A stretch of DNA of 64,000 bases from Pictodentalium vernedei (Eukaryota > Mollusca > Scaphopoda > Dentaliida > Dentaliidae), in contig CM062289.1 of assembly GCA_031216915.1 (NCBI GenBank), forward strand, positions 26,493,533 through 26,557,532, read 5' to 3'. The translations under genes and the position numbers were made by a program. Below the pieces are notes generated by a model. It was not told where the DNA came from and did not search any database. It was given only the letters and a program-made list of their open reading frames with translations. This document shows, in pieces, positions 1 to 10,638 of the stretch (its first letter is position 1; the number at the start of each line of letters is the position of its first letter).

Positions 1-293
1 CTAGAAGTCCTGTCATGAAATGTGCACAAATAGCATGCTGATCTGCATGTTAATCTACGCGTTATGACCATAGTAAGGCTATCAAATTCTGTACATATGG
101 TCTGTGCACATGCAATGTTTCAGCCAATGGACCTCCGGGTAACCCGGAGCTCCATTGGCAGAAACATTGCCTGTTTGCTATGAGTAACCAGGAGAACTTG
201 CCGTGCTTTGGATGTCATTCGATATGGTAATTGCGTGCAATTCCTATGTGCAATTAAGCCTAGATAAGTGCACAGTTCAGGACAGGACTTCTG
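1..293. mobile_element. Family A palindromic MITE, copy 1 (truncated at window edge)
   Basis: The copy starts inside the left terminus (CTAGAAGTCCTGTCATGAAA) and runs through the core, where AATGGACCTCCGGGTAACCC and its inverse form a hairpin, to ACAGGACTTCTGGT. The right terminal AACTGTA is lost, so this end has decayed. Full copies elsewhere are about 314 bp with TA duplications. It encodes nothing convincing. Confidence 0.85.
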
Positions 294-601
294 GTGTCAG
301 CACTGAGAAGGTAAACCCATTCCCCCGCCAAAAGTTTTAACGGAAATTTTTGTAATGCATAATTTATTTATCCAGACGCATAGATACAGGAAAAGAAGGG
401 GGCACCCCTCACTTGTCAGAAATTAGGCAGTGGTACAAAATTTATTAAGATTTCTTTTTTATACATGTACATGTGAAAGGGATTAAAGGTATGTAAAAAC
501 AATGGCCTAAAACCAAATCTTTAAGAAGAGAGGTCAATGTTTGGGTCAAAATACAGTGAGACAAAAATATAGAAACTACTAATGCTGGAGATTGATTTTG
601 G

Positions 602-1172
602 TTTAACTCTTTACCTAACCTGAAAAGCAGACGACGCTTGCAAACAAAATTCTTGAATAATTAATTTTTTTTCACTTTTTGTCTCAAAAATATAGGTTGT
701 GACCCCCTCTTTGGAACAAGCTCAATGAGCTCGTTCCAAAGAGGGGTCATAACCTATGTTTTTGAGACAATAAATGAAAAATTAAGGAAAATTAATTGGC
801 GATTTTTGTGAATACAGTTAAAACTAGAAGTCCTGTCACGAATAGTGTGCTTATCTATGCTCAATTGCGCATTGGAATTGCGCGCAATTGCCATATCGAA
901 TGGCATCCAAAGCACGGCAGGTTCTCTTGGTTACTCATAGCAGACACATGCAATGTTTCTGCCAATGGACCTCCGGGTTACCCGGAGGTCCATTGGCTGA
1001 AACATTGCTTGTGCACAGGCCATATGTACAGAATTTGATAGCTTCACTTGGGCCATAACACATACATTAATGCGCATATCAACGTGCCATTTGTGCGCAT
1101 TTCATGACAGGACTTCTAGTTTTAACTGTAGCTCTGGCCAGTTTTGGCCGTTACGTTGGGTAAAGGGTTAAC
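602..1172. mobile_element. Family B foldback element interrupted by a family A copy
   Basis: Inverted termini TTAACTCTTTACCTAAC and GTTGGGTAAAGGGTTAAC enclose a palindrome centred near 730 (arms around CTCATTGAGC, with TTTGGAACAAGCTC and its inverse, then GTCATAACCTATGTTTTTGA). The right arm is split by the A copy at 815-1128. Removing that copy and one TA restores GTGAATAGCTCTGGCC, which matches GAGAACAGCGCTGGCC in the copy at 26591. Confidence 0.85.
815..1128. mobile_element. Family A MITE, copy 2 (nested in B)
   Basis: Full-length copy bounded by TA at 813-814 and 1129-1130. Termini are CAGTTAAAACTAGAAGTCCT and its inverse. The centre is a hairpin, GCCAATGGACCTCCGGG with its complement, flanked by TGTTTC and GAAACA. 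Between termini and core the two arms differ, with small palindromes such as AATTGCGCGCAATT and GCCATATCGAATGGC. The short ORF across it is a by-product of the repeat. TA duplication plus CAGT ends suggests Tc1/mariner-type mobilisation (inference). Confidence 0.92.
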
Positions 1173-1277
1173 TTCTTCATTGCATACATGTGCCTTTTGA
1201 AACATAAGTAAATTGGCAGGGAGAGTTTTCTCCCCATCATCAGAATTTTTAACTAGAGCAAAGTCGAGGATAGTATA

Positions 1278-1591
1278 CAGTTAAAATTAGAAGTCCTGTC
1301 ACGAATAGTGCGCTTATCTTGGCTTAATTGCGCGTTGGAATTGCGTGCAGTTGCCATATCGAATGGCATCCAAAGCACGACAGGTTCTCCTGGTTACTCA
1401 TAGCAAACACATGCAATGTTTCTACCAATGGACCTCCGGGTTACCCGGAGGTCCATTGGCTGAAACATTGCTTGTGCACATGCCATATGTACAGAATTTG
1501 ATAGCTTTACTTGGGCCATAACGCGTACATTAACGCGCATATCAACGTGCTATTTGTGCGCATTTCATGACAGGACTTCTAGTTTTAACTG
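1278..1591. mobile_element. Family A MITE, copy 3
   Basis: Full-length copy with TA at 1276-1277 and 1592-1593, only about 150 bp from copy 2 and in the same orientation. The core hairpin and termini are intact, with small differences from copy 2 such as AAATTAGAAG for AAACTAGAAG, so it is a separate insertion rather than a simple tandem duplication. Confidence 0.92.
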
Positions 1592-1639
1592 TATACCACT
1601 GTCTTCAATACCATGGATAGCATTACAGAAATGAAACAT

Positions 1640-2440
1640 TTATTACTGGGTGATGCTGAAGGATGATAGATGACTGACCTGTGACAGATTACAGACCATT
1701 GGGGCAGATATCATAAGAACTATTAAGTGTCACCATAGGGTGACACAAAAAGGTACCCCCACCTCTAATTCTGTGAAAAAAATATTTTTCTGCAAACTTT
1801 ATATATGTTGTGCATCTGTAAGACATGTGTAACCATATCCTTAAGTTTCAACTCTCTACATTAGAAATTGTGGGAGGAGTTGATTACACCATGAGGGTAT
1901 GGTACCCTTAATTAGTTATTCATGGTTGAATTTTGGACCAGACAAATTTAAGGTCCATAAAATGCAAAAACTCTTACAATAATACATTGCATACAGTACA
2001 AGACAAAATAAGTTGTAGCATAACTGCAATAAACTAAGTATACTGCTGCTCCTGCACTGATAAGATCAGAATCTTACATCATTTTCTGGAAAGCTCTCAG
2101 TGGCAGCTTTCCAGAAAATGATGTCAGCTTCTGGTCTTATCAGTGTAGGAAGAGAAAGATACATAGTTTATAGTGGTTATCCTACAACTTATTTTGACTT
2201 GTACTGTAACATCTGCCTTGTACAGTGGGTAGACATCAATATGATAGACTTGCACACAAATGTGAAGTCATTCCATTGAGTACTCTACAAGTTATTTATG
2301 AATTAATTTCAAGGCGGACAAATTCTAAGACCATAAAGGGCAGTGACTCTGGCAATAAAATCTAGCACAACATCTGCATTTCACTATGGGTATACAGCAA
2401 TAGGAGACACTAGTATACCAAATATCAAGTCACTCAACCA
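1640..2440. repeat. Foldback repeat U with core palindrome 2055-2145
   Basis: CACTGATAAGATCAGAA at 2055 pairs with TTCTGGTCTTATCAGTG ending at 2145. Inside it, ATCATTTTCTGGAAAGCT pairs with AGCTTTCCAGAAAATGAT. Looser arms extend to about 1980 and 2220 (ACAAGACAAAATAAGTTGTA against TACAACTTATTTTGACTTGT). A stretch near 1935-2000 recurs in direct orientation near 2307-2360, so the unit may be partly tandem. No coding capacity or termini were identified. Confidence 0.6.
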
Positions 2441-2444
2441 AGTA

Positions 2445-2776
2445 CAGTTAAAACTAGAAGTCCTGTCATGAAATGTGCACAAATAGCACGTTGATCTGTG
2501 CGTTAATATATGCGTTAGGGCCCTAGTAAACTTTAAAAGCTATCAAATTCTGTACATATGGCCTGTGCACAAGCAATGTTTCAGCCAATGGACCTCTGGG
2601 TAACCCGGAGGTCCATTGGCAGAAATATTGCATCTGTTTGTTTGCATCTGTTTGCTATGAGTAACCAGGAGAACCTGCCGTTCTTTAAATGCCATTCGAT
2701 ATGGCAATTGCGCGCATTTCCAAACGCACAATTAAGCCAAGAGAAGTGCACTATTCGTGACAGGACTTCTAGTTTT
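2445..2776. mobile_element. Family A MITE, copy 4
   Basis: Left end TA plus CAGTTAAAACTAGAAG at 2443. The core carries a short duplication (GCATCTGTTTGTTTGCATCTG) that makes it longer than the 314-bp norm. The right end reads CTTCTAGTTTTATTTATGA, so the last terminal bases have diverged. Confidence 0.85.
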
Positions 2777-2842
2777 ATTTATGATTGAATTTTGGGATGG
2801 ACAGACTGATGGATGGATGGAAGGACGGATGGATGGACAAGG

Positions 2843-3216
2843 TTATATTTATTTATTTATTGGTGTTTAAGGTCACATACTTATGCACAATGGCTAATCG
2901 TGACCGTGACAGTTTTACGGGTGGAGGAAGCCGGAGTACCCGGAGAGAAGACACCGAGCAACGACGAGCAGCTGTCAGCTCCCCAACATCGTAACTCTGA
3001 ACTGTACCTCAGCACAGGCAATGTTAGAGTGGTTGAAGACATGTGCACCATCGACGTGCAGTACGCCTCAGTACACAGCGTCATCGTGCCCCCATGTAGG
3101 CAATCGGGGTGAAGTGTCTTGCCCAAGGACACAACCTGGTTGCCGCAGGTGGGAGTCGAACCGAGGACCTCTCGGCTTGCAGCCTGCACCTCTACCAACT
3201 GAGCCACCGCGCCCCC
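2843..3216 (-). mobile_element. SINE copy 1, tRNA-derived head
   Basis: On the minus strand the head has a perfect pol III A box (TGGCTCAGTTGG, 3195-3206) and B box (GGTTCGACTCC, 3152-3162). The shared body follows (GTCCTTGGGCAAGACACTT, then the CGTACTGCACGTCGATGGTG block), and a tail ends TTAAACACCAATAAATAAAT at 2843. A long minus-strand ORF over this region is an accident of the repeat. Other copies in this window carry a 5S-like head on the same body. Confidence 0.85.
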
Positions 3217-3709
3217 GATGGACAAGGTAAATCCAAGATACCCCCACTGGGGCGGGGGTATAAAAAGTAGGTTCTCTGCCCCAAATGGTACTATCTGAAG
3301 ATCTTTTAACTTTTTGAGATGTGACAGAACATTGATTTTCACTACAGTTCGAGATTTAAAGAGGAGGAAGGTACACCACTGGTATTTAATACAAACAAAT
3401 ACAGTGCAATTAGATATCTCCCCTCCACACCACTCCCAAACAAAAAATGTATATTTTTTCCAAGCAATATTAGTTGCTTCTCTGTGTAAGGTCAAAGGAT
3501 CAAAAGAAATTCAATGACACACATAATTTTCTCAGCTTTAACCCATTACCAAACAAATTGGTTACATCCACTTGCTTAACCCTAATGGGCCTAATTCCGA
3601 CTTTGATAACTTTTTAATGCAAAGGAACAGATGCCCCAACATGCATTGTTTGGGTAACATCAAAACGTGTTTTCTAAGTACCTTGTCAGTTATTTCTAGG
3701 CAAGTCTTG

Positions 3710-4272
3710 TAGAGCTGTAGGTTTTTAAATTTCTTGTTCGGTTTCGGTTTTGGTTTTTCAGGTGGAGTAAAACCTCGGTTCGGTTCGGTTTTCGGTTTGT
3801 TCGAGAGGCCAAGTAAAATTCAATAAAACTCATTCTTATGTCCGGAGTCATAACTGAATGGTAGTGAAATTGAGTGAAACCCAATGAATGCCCGAAATAA
3901 GCTATAATACATGAAGAATCGGGAAGGCCAATATAATAATTACCTAAATATATACAGAACTTTTATTGTGCTTGGCCATTTTCCGAGGTCTGATACCTAC
4001 ACGCAACTTGAGGAAAGCTGCAAACACAACTAAACTGAAATGTCGGAAATTCACAGAATGTAGCCTTCCCAGAGTAGTGAGAGTACCCAGACACTGCCAT
4101 TGGCAGTGTCTGGGTACTCTCACTACTCTGGGATGGCTACATTCTGTGAATTTCTGCAGCAAGAGAGTATTTAATAAAAAACGAAAAACCTTAGATTACG
4201 GGATGTCGACGGTTTCGGTTTTTTAAAAAAAACTAAAAACCTTGGTTCGGTTTCAGTTAACCTACAGCTCTA
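3710..4272. mobile_element. hAT-like foldback MITE D, copy 1
   Basis: The 563-bp element starts TAGAGCTGTAGG and ends CCTACAGCTCTA. It is flanked by the exact 8-bp duplication AAGTCTTG (3702-3709 and 4273-4280), a hAT hallmark. Subterminal sequence is rich in CGGTTCGGTTTTCGG. The core pairs AGTACCCAGACACTGCCA with TGGCAGTGTCTGGGTACT. The target looks like a copy of palindrome E (AGGCAAGTCTTGGCT). Confidence 0.88.
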
Positions 4273-4419
4273 AAGTCTTGGCTCAGTTGGCTGTCTCTGT
4301 AGGCAGACAAGACATGATTACAAACAAGTGCAAAGCTTCAGTAGGAAGACTTTCAACACGCAGCAAAAATGCAAAAAATCACGATAGGATCACCGATCCA
4401 ATGTCGAGTTGTGACAGCA

Positions 4420-5420
4420 CCAAAGTGGGTTTAATCATTATCAACTTATCGTCCAGAAACCAATTGTTTACAATTTACTATGTGAAGGGTCACTGTGACC
4501 TTGATCTTTGAGCTTGTGATTCCAAAATAAATAGGGCTCTTTCTTGCACCAATGCCAACCTACCTATGAAGTTTCATGAACGTAGGTGGAACCATTGCCA
4601 AATTATCATCTGGAAACCAATTGTTTACGATTTACTATGTTGAAGGTCACTGTGACCTTGACCTTTGACCTAGTGAGTCCAAAATAAATAGGTGTCTTCC
4701 ACTCACCTAGGCCAACCTACCTACAAAGTTTCATGAATGTGGGTCAAACCAACATCAAGTTATCGTCCGGAAACCAATTGTTTACGATTTACTATGTTTA
4801 AGGTCACTGTGACCTTGACCTTTCACCTAGCAAGTCCAAAATAAATGGGGTTCTTCCTCTCACTGATGCCAACCTACCTATGAAGTTTCATGAATGTGGG
4901 TCGAAACATTATCAAGTTATCATCCGGAAACCAATTGTTTACGATTTACTATGTTGAAGGTCACTGTGACCTTGATCTTTCACCTAGCGTGTCCAAAAAA
5001 ATAGGGTTCTTCCTCTCACTGATGCCAACCTAACTGTGAAGTTTCATGAACATGGGTCAAACCATTATCAAGTTATCATCTGGAAACCAATTGTTTTGAT
5101 TTACTATGCTCAGGGTCACTGTGACCTTGACCTTTGACCTAGTGAGTCCAAAATATATAGGGTTCTTCCTCTCATGAAGGCCAACCTACATATAAAGTTT
5201 AATGAATGTGGGTTAAACTGTATTCACGTTATCATCCGGAAACCAATTGTTTACAATTTACTATGTTCAAGGTCACTGACTCACTGTGACCTTGACCTTT
5301 GACCAAGCAAGTCCAAAATTAATAGGGTTCTTCCTCTCACCGATACCAACCTACCTATGAAGTTTTATGAACATGGGTTCAACCATTATCAAGTTATCAT
5401 CTGGAAACCAATTGTTTACG
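4420..5420. repeat. Tandem array of a 156-157-bp unit, six copies, with nuclear-receptor-like half-sites
   Basis: The landmark GGTCACTGTGACC recurs near 4488, 4645, 4802, 4959 and 5115, and as an altered form near 5270. Units also share TCATGAATGTGGGTC, ATCATCCGGAAACCAATTGT and GTCCAAAATAAATAGGG. Several units read AGGTCA-CTG-TGACCT, then TGACCT, T, TGACCT. After 5420 the sequence changes to CCCACCTGCCCGCCATTC and an inverted pair AGTCGAGTTTGACTTCGTC / AACTCGACT, possibly the end of a larger element. Confidence 0.9.
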
Positions 5421-5499
5421 CCCACCTGCCCGCCATTCATCAAACTATAAGTCGAGTTTGACTTCGTCACAACTCGACTAAAAAAATCCCCAGGCCCTT

Positions 5500-5698
5500 A
5501 AGGGTTAATTTACAAATTAAGCAGTTGACAAAAAACATAACAAAACAAAATTATGTGGCCCTCATTGGAACAGGCTCATCAAGCTCATTCCAATGAGGGG
5601 TTACCGTTACGTATGATTTTGTTGAAATTTTTTGAAAAATTTTAAACACAATAACTAAAATAATAAATTTTGATATCCTGTTTGTAAATGGTTAGGGG
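5500..5698. mobile_element. Family B' foldback element, diverged copy
   Basis: The core pairs CCTCATTGGAACAGGCTCA with TGAGCTCATTCCAATGAGG. Flanks AGCAGTTGACAAAAAACATA and GATTTTGTTGAAATTTTTTG match the better copy at 37512. Termini GGGTTAAT and GGTTAGGG have decayed. Confidence 0.7.
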
Positions 5699-5739
5699 CA
5701 TTTTTTACATGAATGTCCATTAAAGAATCCATTCACAAT

Positions 5740-6120
5740 CTGCTCTAAGGATTCTTTTGAGTGTCTATATGGCCTAACATGGGACCCTTTCCCAATAGCA
5801 TCTGGGAATAATATTTCCCAAATCAATTAAAAAAAATTCCCAATCTCAGTCCTCATTAAAACAAAAATTTAATTTGTAATTGCTGTATTGAATTGGGCAG
5901 CCATGAGCCTTCAGAAAACCAATAACTTTCCACTAGTGAAGCATCCAAATTCAAGGGTAAACAACTGCTTCTGTTTAACCCATTTGGGCATGATTTTTCC
6001 TAATTCCAGGGATTCTTCTGCCCTCATTGGGAAATGGTCCGGGTCCATGCAATTGGGATAATCTGTATTGTGATCTGTATTGTGATCTGTATTATGAAGG
6101 CTCCAATCGGGAATTCATTT
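5740..6120. repeat. Interspersed repeat T, copy 1
   Basis: This AT-rich stretch contains TTCCCAATCTCAGTCCTCAT, ACAAAAATTTAATT and AGAAAACCAATAA. The same blocks recur at 6830-7150 and in part at 44940-45200. It is non-coding, and neither termini nor a class could be assigned. Confidence 0.6.
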
Positions 6121-6219
6121 GGGAGAAGAAACACACAAAAAATAAGAAATGTTACCTTTATATTGAACTGAGAACATTAATACAGAAGCTACTACATGTA
6201 TAGTATATGTAATAAGTTA

Positions 6220-6533
6220 CAGTTAAAACTAGAGGTCCTGTCACGAACTGTGGGCTTATCTAGGCTTAATTGCACGTAGGAATTGCGCGCAATTGCCATA
6301 TAGAATGGCATCCAAAGCACTGCAGGTTCCCCTGGTTACTCATAGCAAACACAGGCAATGTTTCTGCCAATGGACCTCCAGGTTACCCAGAGGTCCATTG
6401 GCTGAAACATTACTTGTGCACAGGTCATACGTACAGAATATGATGGCCTTACTACGTCCATAACGCGTAGATTAATGCACAGATCAACGTGCTATTTGTA
6501 TGCATTTCATAACAGGACTTCTAGTTGTAACTG
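6220..6533. mobile_element. Family A MITE, copy 5
   Basis: Full-length, 314 bp, with TA on both sides (6218-6219 and 6534-6535). The core has mismatches (ACCTCCAGGTTACCCAGAGG), showing this copy is older than those with a perfect stem. Confidence 0.9.
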
Positions 6534-6675
6534 TATATAATAAACAGTTGTATGAAATAATGATCAGTTTCTGTAATCTCTATTAAATAAATTGTTCTTA
6601 TACCATTAAATAATGAAGAATTAGATATGTATGCATTTTTCTACCCTTCAACAGTCGACATTCTGTGGCTTTGGA

Positions 6676-6735
6676 GTTGTGTCTAGGCAAGTCTTGGCTG
6701 CCTATATAGGCAGCGAAGACTTGCCTAGAAACAAC
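6676..6735. repeat. Palindrome E, copy 1
   Basis: GTCTAGGCAAGTCTTGGCTG pairs with CAGCGAAGACTTGCCTAGA across a short ATAT loop. A second copy lies at 16186-16221. D copy 1 appears to have inserted into a third. Confidence 0.75.
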
Positions 6736-6829
6736 TGACAAGGTTCTTAACCTGCAAATGTATCTAAAAACTGCTTGTTTAGGTACCTGTTTTGTAGCAG
6801 AAAAAAATTATGAAAGCCAAAATTAGGCC

Positions 6830-7150
6830 TTCACAAGAGTTAAAGAATGATTAAATTTTGATTTGAATGAGGACTGAGATTGGGAAATTTGGGGGTTTGA
6901 ATTGGGAAAAATCATGCCAAAATGCCATTGGGAATGGGTTCCATATTCGACCACGGTAGGCACCCAAAAGAATCTCTGAATTCAAACCCAAAATTTTCCA
7001 ATCTCAGTCCACATTGAAACAAAAATTTAATTCACAGTTGGTGTGCTGAACTGAGCTGTCACAAGCCATCAGAAAACCAATAAAACCCAATCTAATGAAG
7101 CATTGGCAGTGTCTAGAGAATAAAATCTCGAATTTTGAGATAACCTATTT
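6830..7150. repeat. Interspersed repeat T, copy 2
   Basis: GAGGACTGAGATTGGGAAA near 6875 is the inverse of CCAATCTCAGTCC near 7000, so the copy is itself partly inverted. The right half (ACAAAAATTTAATT, AGAAAACCAATAA) matches T copy 1 at 5740-6120. Confidence 0.6.
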
Positions 7151-7191
7151 ACCTTTCATCTGAATATACATGTAATAAAGAGGGCCAATTA

Positions 7192-7741
7192 CAGTACAGT
7201 CATCGTGGATGGGTCAAAATCTATGGGAGGGCATTTTTCCATGCATATAATTCAGAGATGATCTGCTATGGCACCTAGCAAAATTTCCACCAATGAAGCA
7301 CCGGGGTAATCCCGGTGCTTCATTGGTGGAAATTTTGCCAGGTGTCATACAGTTGAAACTAGAAGTCCTGTCACGAACTGTGAGCTTATTTAGGCTTAAT
7401 TGCGCGAAAGAATTGCACACAATTGCCATATTGAATGGCATCCAAAGCACGGCAGGTTCTCCTGGTTACTCATAGCAAACACAGGCAATGTTTCTGCCGA
7501 TGGACCTCCGGGTTACCTGGAGGTCCATTGGTTGAAACATTGCTTGTGCACAGGCCATATGTACAGAATTTGATGGCCTTACTGTGGTCATAACGCATAG
7601 ATTAACACGCAGATAGACGTGCTATTTGTGCGCATTTTATGACAGGACTTCTAGTTTTAACTGTAGCGGATCATCTCTGAATTAATGCATGGAAAAGATG
7701 ACAACCCATGGACTCTGACCCGTCCACGATGGCCCTTACTG
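7192..7741. mobile_element. Foldback MITE G' hosting a family A copy
   Basis: Termini ACAGTACAGTCATCGTGGAT and its inverse (ATCCACGATG... form near 7725-7741) enclose long arms: AATTCAGAGATGATCTGCTA on the left against TAGCGGATCATCTCTGAATT on the right. The core is CAATGAAGCACCGGGG with its complement. The right arm is split by family A copy 6. Removing that copy plus one TA rejoins GGTGTCATAGCGGATCA, the complement of the left arm. Confidence 0.87.
7350..7663. mobile_element. Family A MITE, copy 6 (nested in G')
   Basis: 314 bp from CAGTTGAAACTAGAAG to CTAGTTTTAACTG. TA lies on each side at 7348-7349 and 7664-7665. Because the host is a palindrome, its other arm gives the pre-insertion sequence and proves the TA duplication directly. 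Confidence 0.93.
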
Positions 7742-7912
7742 TATGACAGTTCACAGATTTTGAAAGCATCTGCAGCAAAAACAGGGGAGGGGGGGCGTCA
7801 GCTGTCTTTGGGATTTTTGAGCACTGAAGAGAGGGGTCTTTCCACAGGAACATTTTAAGGCAGTGCTATCAAATAAGGTGATAAAACACAACTTTTTGAC
7901 GAACTATGTGTA

Positions 7913-8226
7913 CAGTTACATCTAGAAGTCCTGTCATGAAATGCGCACAAATAGCACGTCGATCTGCATGTTAATCTATGCGTTATGGCCGTGGTAAGGC
8001 CATCAAATTCTGTACGTATGATCTGTGCACAAGCAATGTTTCAGCCAATGGACCTCCGGGTAATCTGGAGGTCCATTGGCAGAAACATTGCCTGTGTTTG
8101 CTATGAGTAACCAGGGGAATCTGCCTTGCTTTGGATGCCATTCGATATGGCAATTGCATGTAATTCCTATGCACAAATAAGCCAAGATAATCGCACAGTT
8201 CGTGACAGGACTTCTAGTTTTAACTG
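7913..8226. mobile_element. Family A MITE, copy 7
   Basis: Full-length with TA at 7911-7912 and 8227-8228. It is in the opposite core orientation to copy 6, and one terminus reads CAGTTACATCTAGAAG. Confidence 0.92.
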
Positions 8227-8361
8227 TAGTTCCAGACGAACAACTTTTCGGTTACTATCTGTTTTTTCATTTAGATATCCACCAGAGGAACAATAAAATC
8301 ATTCCTCTAAAATTTTATGGCCTGGTGTCTGAATTAAAGGGCAACCATCATGTTCTTCTTT

Positions 8362-8504
8362 AACATTGCCTGTGTTTCCTACGAGTGACCTGGAGAACCT
8401 ACCGTGCTTTGGATGCCATTCGATATGGCAATTGCACACAATTCCTACGTGCAATTAAGCCTAGATAAGCGCACAGTTCATGACAGGACTTCTGGTTTTA
8501 ACTG
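8362..8504. mobile_element. Family A MITE, copy 8 (right half only)
   Basis: Begins at the core edge (AACATTGCCTGTGTTTCCTA) and runs to the terminus GGTTTTAACTGC. The left half and hairpin are missing, as expected if the palindrome broke at its centre. Confidence 0.8.
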
Positions 8505-8792
8505 CATGTGAATGAAATTCCAGTTTTATCAAACTAAGGAAATTAACTCTTTTATATTGATAACATCTCTGAAGTTTTGGTTTACCACTAACATCAAGTC
8601 AAAATAATACTTTGTGTATCCATTTTCTGAGTTAGCGCAGCACGTTATTAGGTTTATCAACCAAGAAATCACTTGTTTCCCAACTTTCAACCACTGGGAA
8701 TCAACCGTTTTTTGTTTTGGTTCGAACTTGAGGATCTTTTAAAGATGTGTCAGTCTTAGTTGAGATCTCAGTCAAACCTCCGTTAATTTGTA

Positions 8793-9105
8793 CAGTTAAA
8801 ACTAGAATTCCTGTCACGAACTGTGTGCTTATCTAGGCTTAATTGCGCTAGGAATTGCGCGCAATTGCCATATCGAATGGCATCCAAGGCAAGGCAGGTT
8901 CCCCTGGTTACTCATAGCAAACACAAGCAGTGTTTCTGCCAATGGACCTCCGGGTTACCCAGAAGTCCATTGGCTGAAACATTTCTTGTGCACAGGTCAT
9001 GCGTACAGAATTTGACGGCCTTACTACGGCCATAACACGTAGATTGATGTGCAGATCGACGTGCTATTTGTGTGCATTTCATGACAGGACTTCTAGTTGT
9101 AACTG
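8793..9105. mobile_element. Family A MITE, copy 9
   Basis: Full-length with TA at 8791-8792 and 9106-9107. The core has a few stem mismatches (TTACCCAGAAGTCC). Confidence 0.91.
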
Positions 9106-9640
9106 TAGTTAAAAGAAAATGGGGATTGGAAAAAATGAGGAATCTTTGCTCCATTCCACAGCAGTTTCTGGAAGATAATCTCGTGTTTTGTGCTCAGATA
9201 TATAATTTGGCAGATCCTTGTTGTGGGCTCTTCTTGTCATTTGATGTCTGCCCCATAAGGCAAGCCCACTTTGTTCAATTAAAACCATTTATTTTTATTC
9301 CAAAGAACAATATTCAATTGGTAATCTCTAGAAATATTGAATACATAATCAGCAATTGGTATTGGAATATAAACTCTTCAAAATAAACATGAGTCACCGG
9401 ATAAAAATAAAACTGCTTCCGGCATATTTCTGTCAATTTAAATTTGGGTTTTGTTCACAAAGTGAATTTCACCTTATCTCTGCTTATTTCACAATACAAA
9501 TTGCTTTGTGGCCAGCAATTTTGGGCACATCTTGGTAATTTTGGAACACTGTTTACCGGAGTGAATTTGGGGGAATCTAAAGGCCTGTTATTTTGTAGTC
9601 ACTGCAGTGACTACAAGCTTTCTCACATAACAGCTGAATG

Positions 9641-10326
9641 CAGTGGTGTATCCATTAGCCAGTGGGCATGGGGGGGGGGGGGCAAGGGGGCTATGGTCCC
9701 TCTAAAAATTGCAGTGCCCACTCCCCTCTCAAAATGGAAAATTAAGGAATTTGCCTGCTTGTTTCACTGTCTGCCTACCTGTGATATTGGAGACCGGTGT
9801 TCATTTCCAGGAATTTCATGATTTGTGTGTGAATAAAGGGCCTACCTACAGTACGCGGAGAGTGGATTGTAACTAAATCACCTGCGGAGTGGAGTTATCA
9901 CCCAAGCTATAACTTTCAAATTTTGTACATATCGACAAAAAACACAAGCAATGTTTCAGCCAATGGACCTCCGGGTTTAACCTGGAGGTCCATTGGCTGA
10001 AACTTTGAGTGTGCTGGTTATGCTTTGCAACAAATTTGCGATTATTGCTTGGGTGGAATCTTCACTCCACGGGTGATTTAGTGATAATACACTCTCCACG
10101 TACTGTACCTCCTGAAAAATTTCAAATTAAAGCACCGAAAAGCCCCCAATTCACTCTCAGGGCATTGAATTTTCAATTTAATTTTCTCGACCCCCCCCAC
10201 CCCCCTCATATCCACCCCCTACCTTAGGCCTACAGCCTTTGGATATGCCTGCAGCATATATCAACCTGGCACCCCAAAAAAATTATGCCCCCCACCCCTC
10301 AACAGGAAATCCTAGCTACGGCCCTG
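9641..10326. mobile_element. hAT-like element V with nested F element
   Basis: Starts CAGTGGTGTATCCATTAGCC and ends CCTAGCTACGGCCCTG. It is flanked by GCTGAATG (9633-9640) and GTTGAATG (10327-10334), a 7-of-8 match to an 8-bp duplication. Internal sequence contains G and C runs and GGTCCCTCTAAAAATT, related to 59760-59935. Element F copy 1 sits inside. No transposase was seen. Confidence 0.72.
9849..10105. mobile_element. Foldback MITE F, copy 1
   Basis: TA-flanked (9847-9848 and 10106-10107), with termini CAGTACGCGGAGAGTGGATT and GATAATACACTCTCCACGTA. The core GTTTCAGCCAATGGACCTCC and its inverse is the same hairpin as in family A, yet the termini and arms are unrelated to A. Length is 257 bp; copy 2 at 22076 is 263 bp. 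Confidence 0.88.
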
Positions 10327-10638
10327 GTTGAATGTCCTTCAGTTTTAAATCAATGATTTTGTGTAGGCAAATTTTAACACCTATTTCATTTTAAATTGTA
10401 TATCTGTGTTTCATAAACGCAATTACATATCAAATTTTCTTCTCAGACTTTCATGTATGCCTATAATCACAAAAAGAAAGTGGCTTGTTACACATATATG
10501 TGCTAGTATAAGCAGGCTTGTTACCTGTGGCTGTTTCAAGTGTAGCATGCAAGAGTATATAGACCAGAACTTTTGAAATATGACGAGTATGAGTTTTGAA
10601 ATTTTACAGTTTCCGAAAAAGGATGATACAGTAAATAA

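Noticed and set aside
796-1038. A short peptide with WHPKHGRFSWLL that recurs across several places
   Set aside because: It is the translation of family A arms. Frames differ between copies and are broken by indels, so it is a repeat shadow and not a conserved small protein.
2785-2860. GGATGGATGGA-type microsatellite as a separate feature
   Set aside because: Only a short imperfect run next to the SINE tail.
3152-3206. A functional tRNA gene on the minus strand
   Set aside because: A and B boxes are good, but the acceptor and anticodon stems are not supported and the sequence runs into the SINE body.
2881-3495. 204-codon minus-strand open frame
   Set aside because: More than half lies over SINE copy 1 with its pol III boxes; the rest shows no domain.
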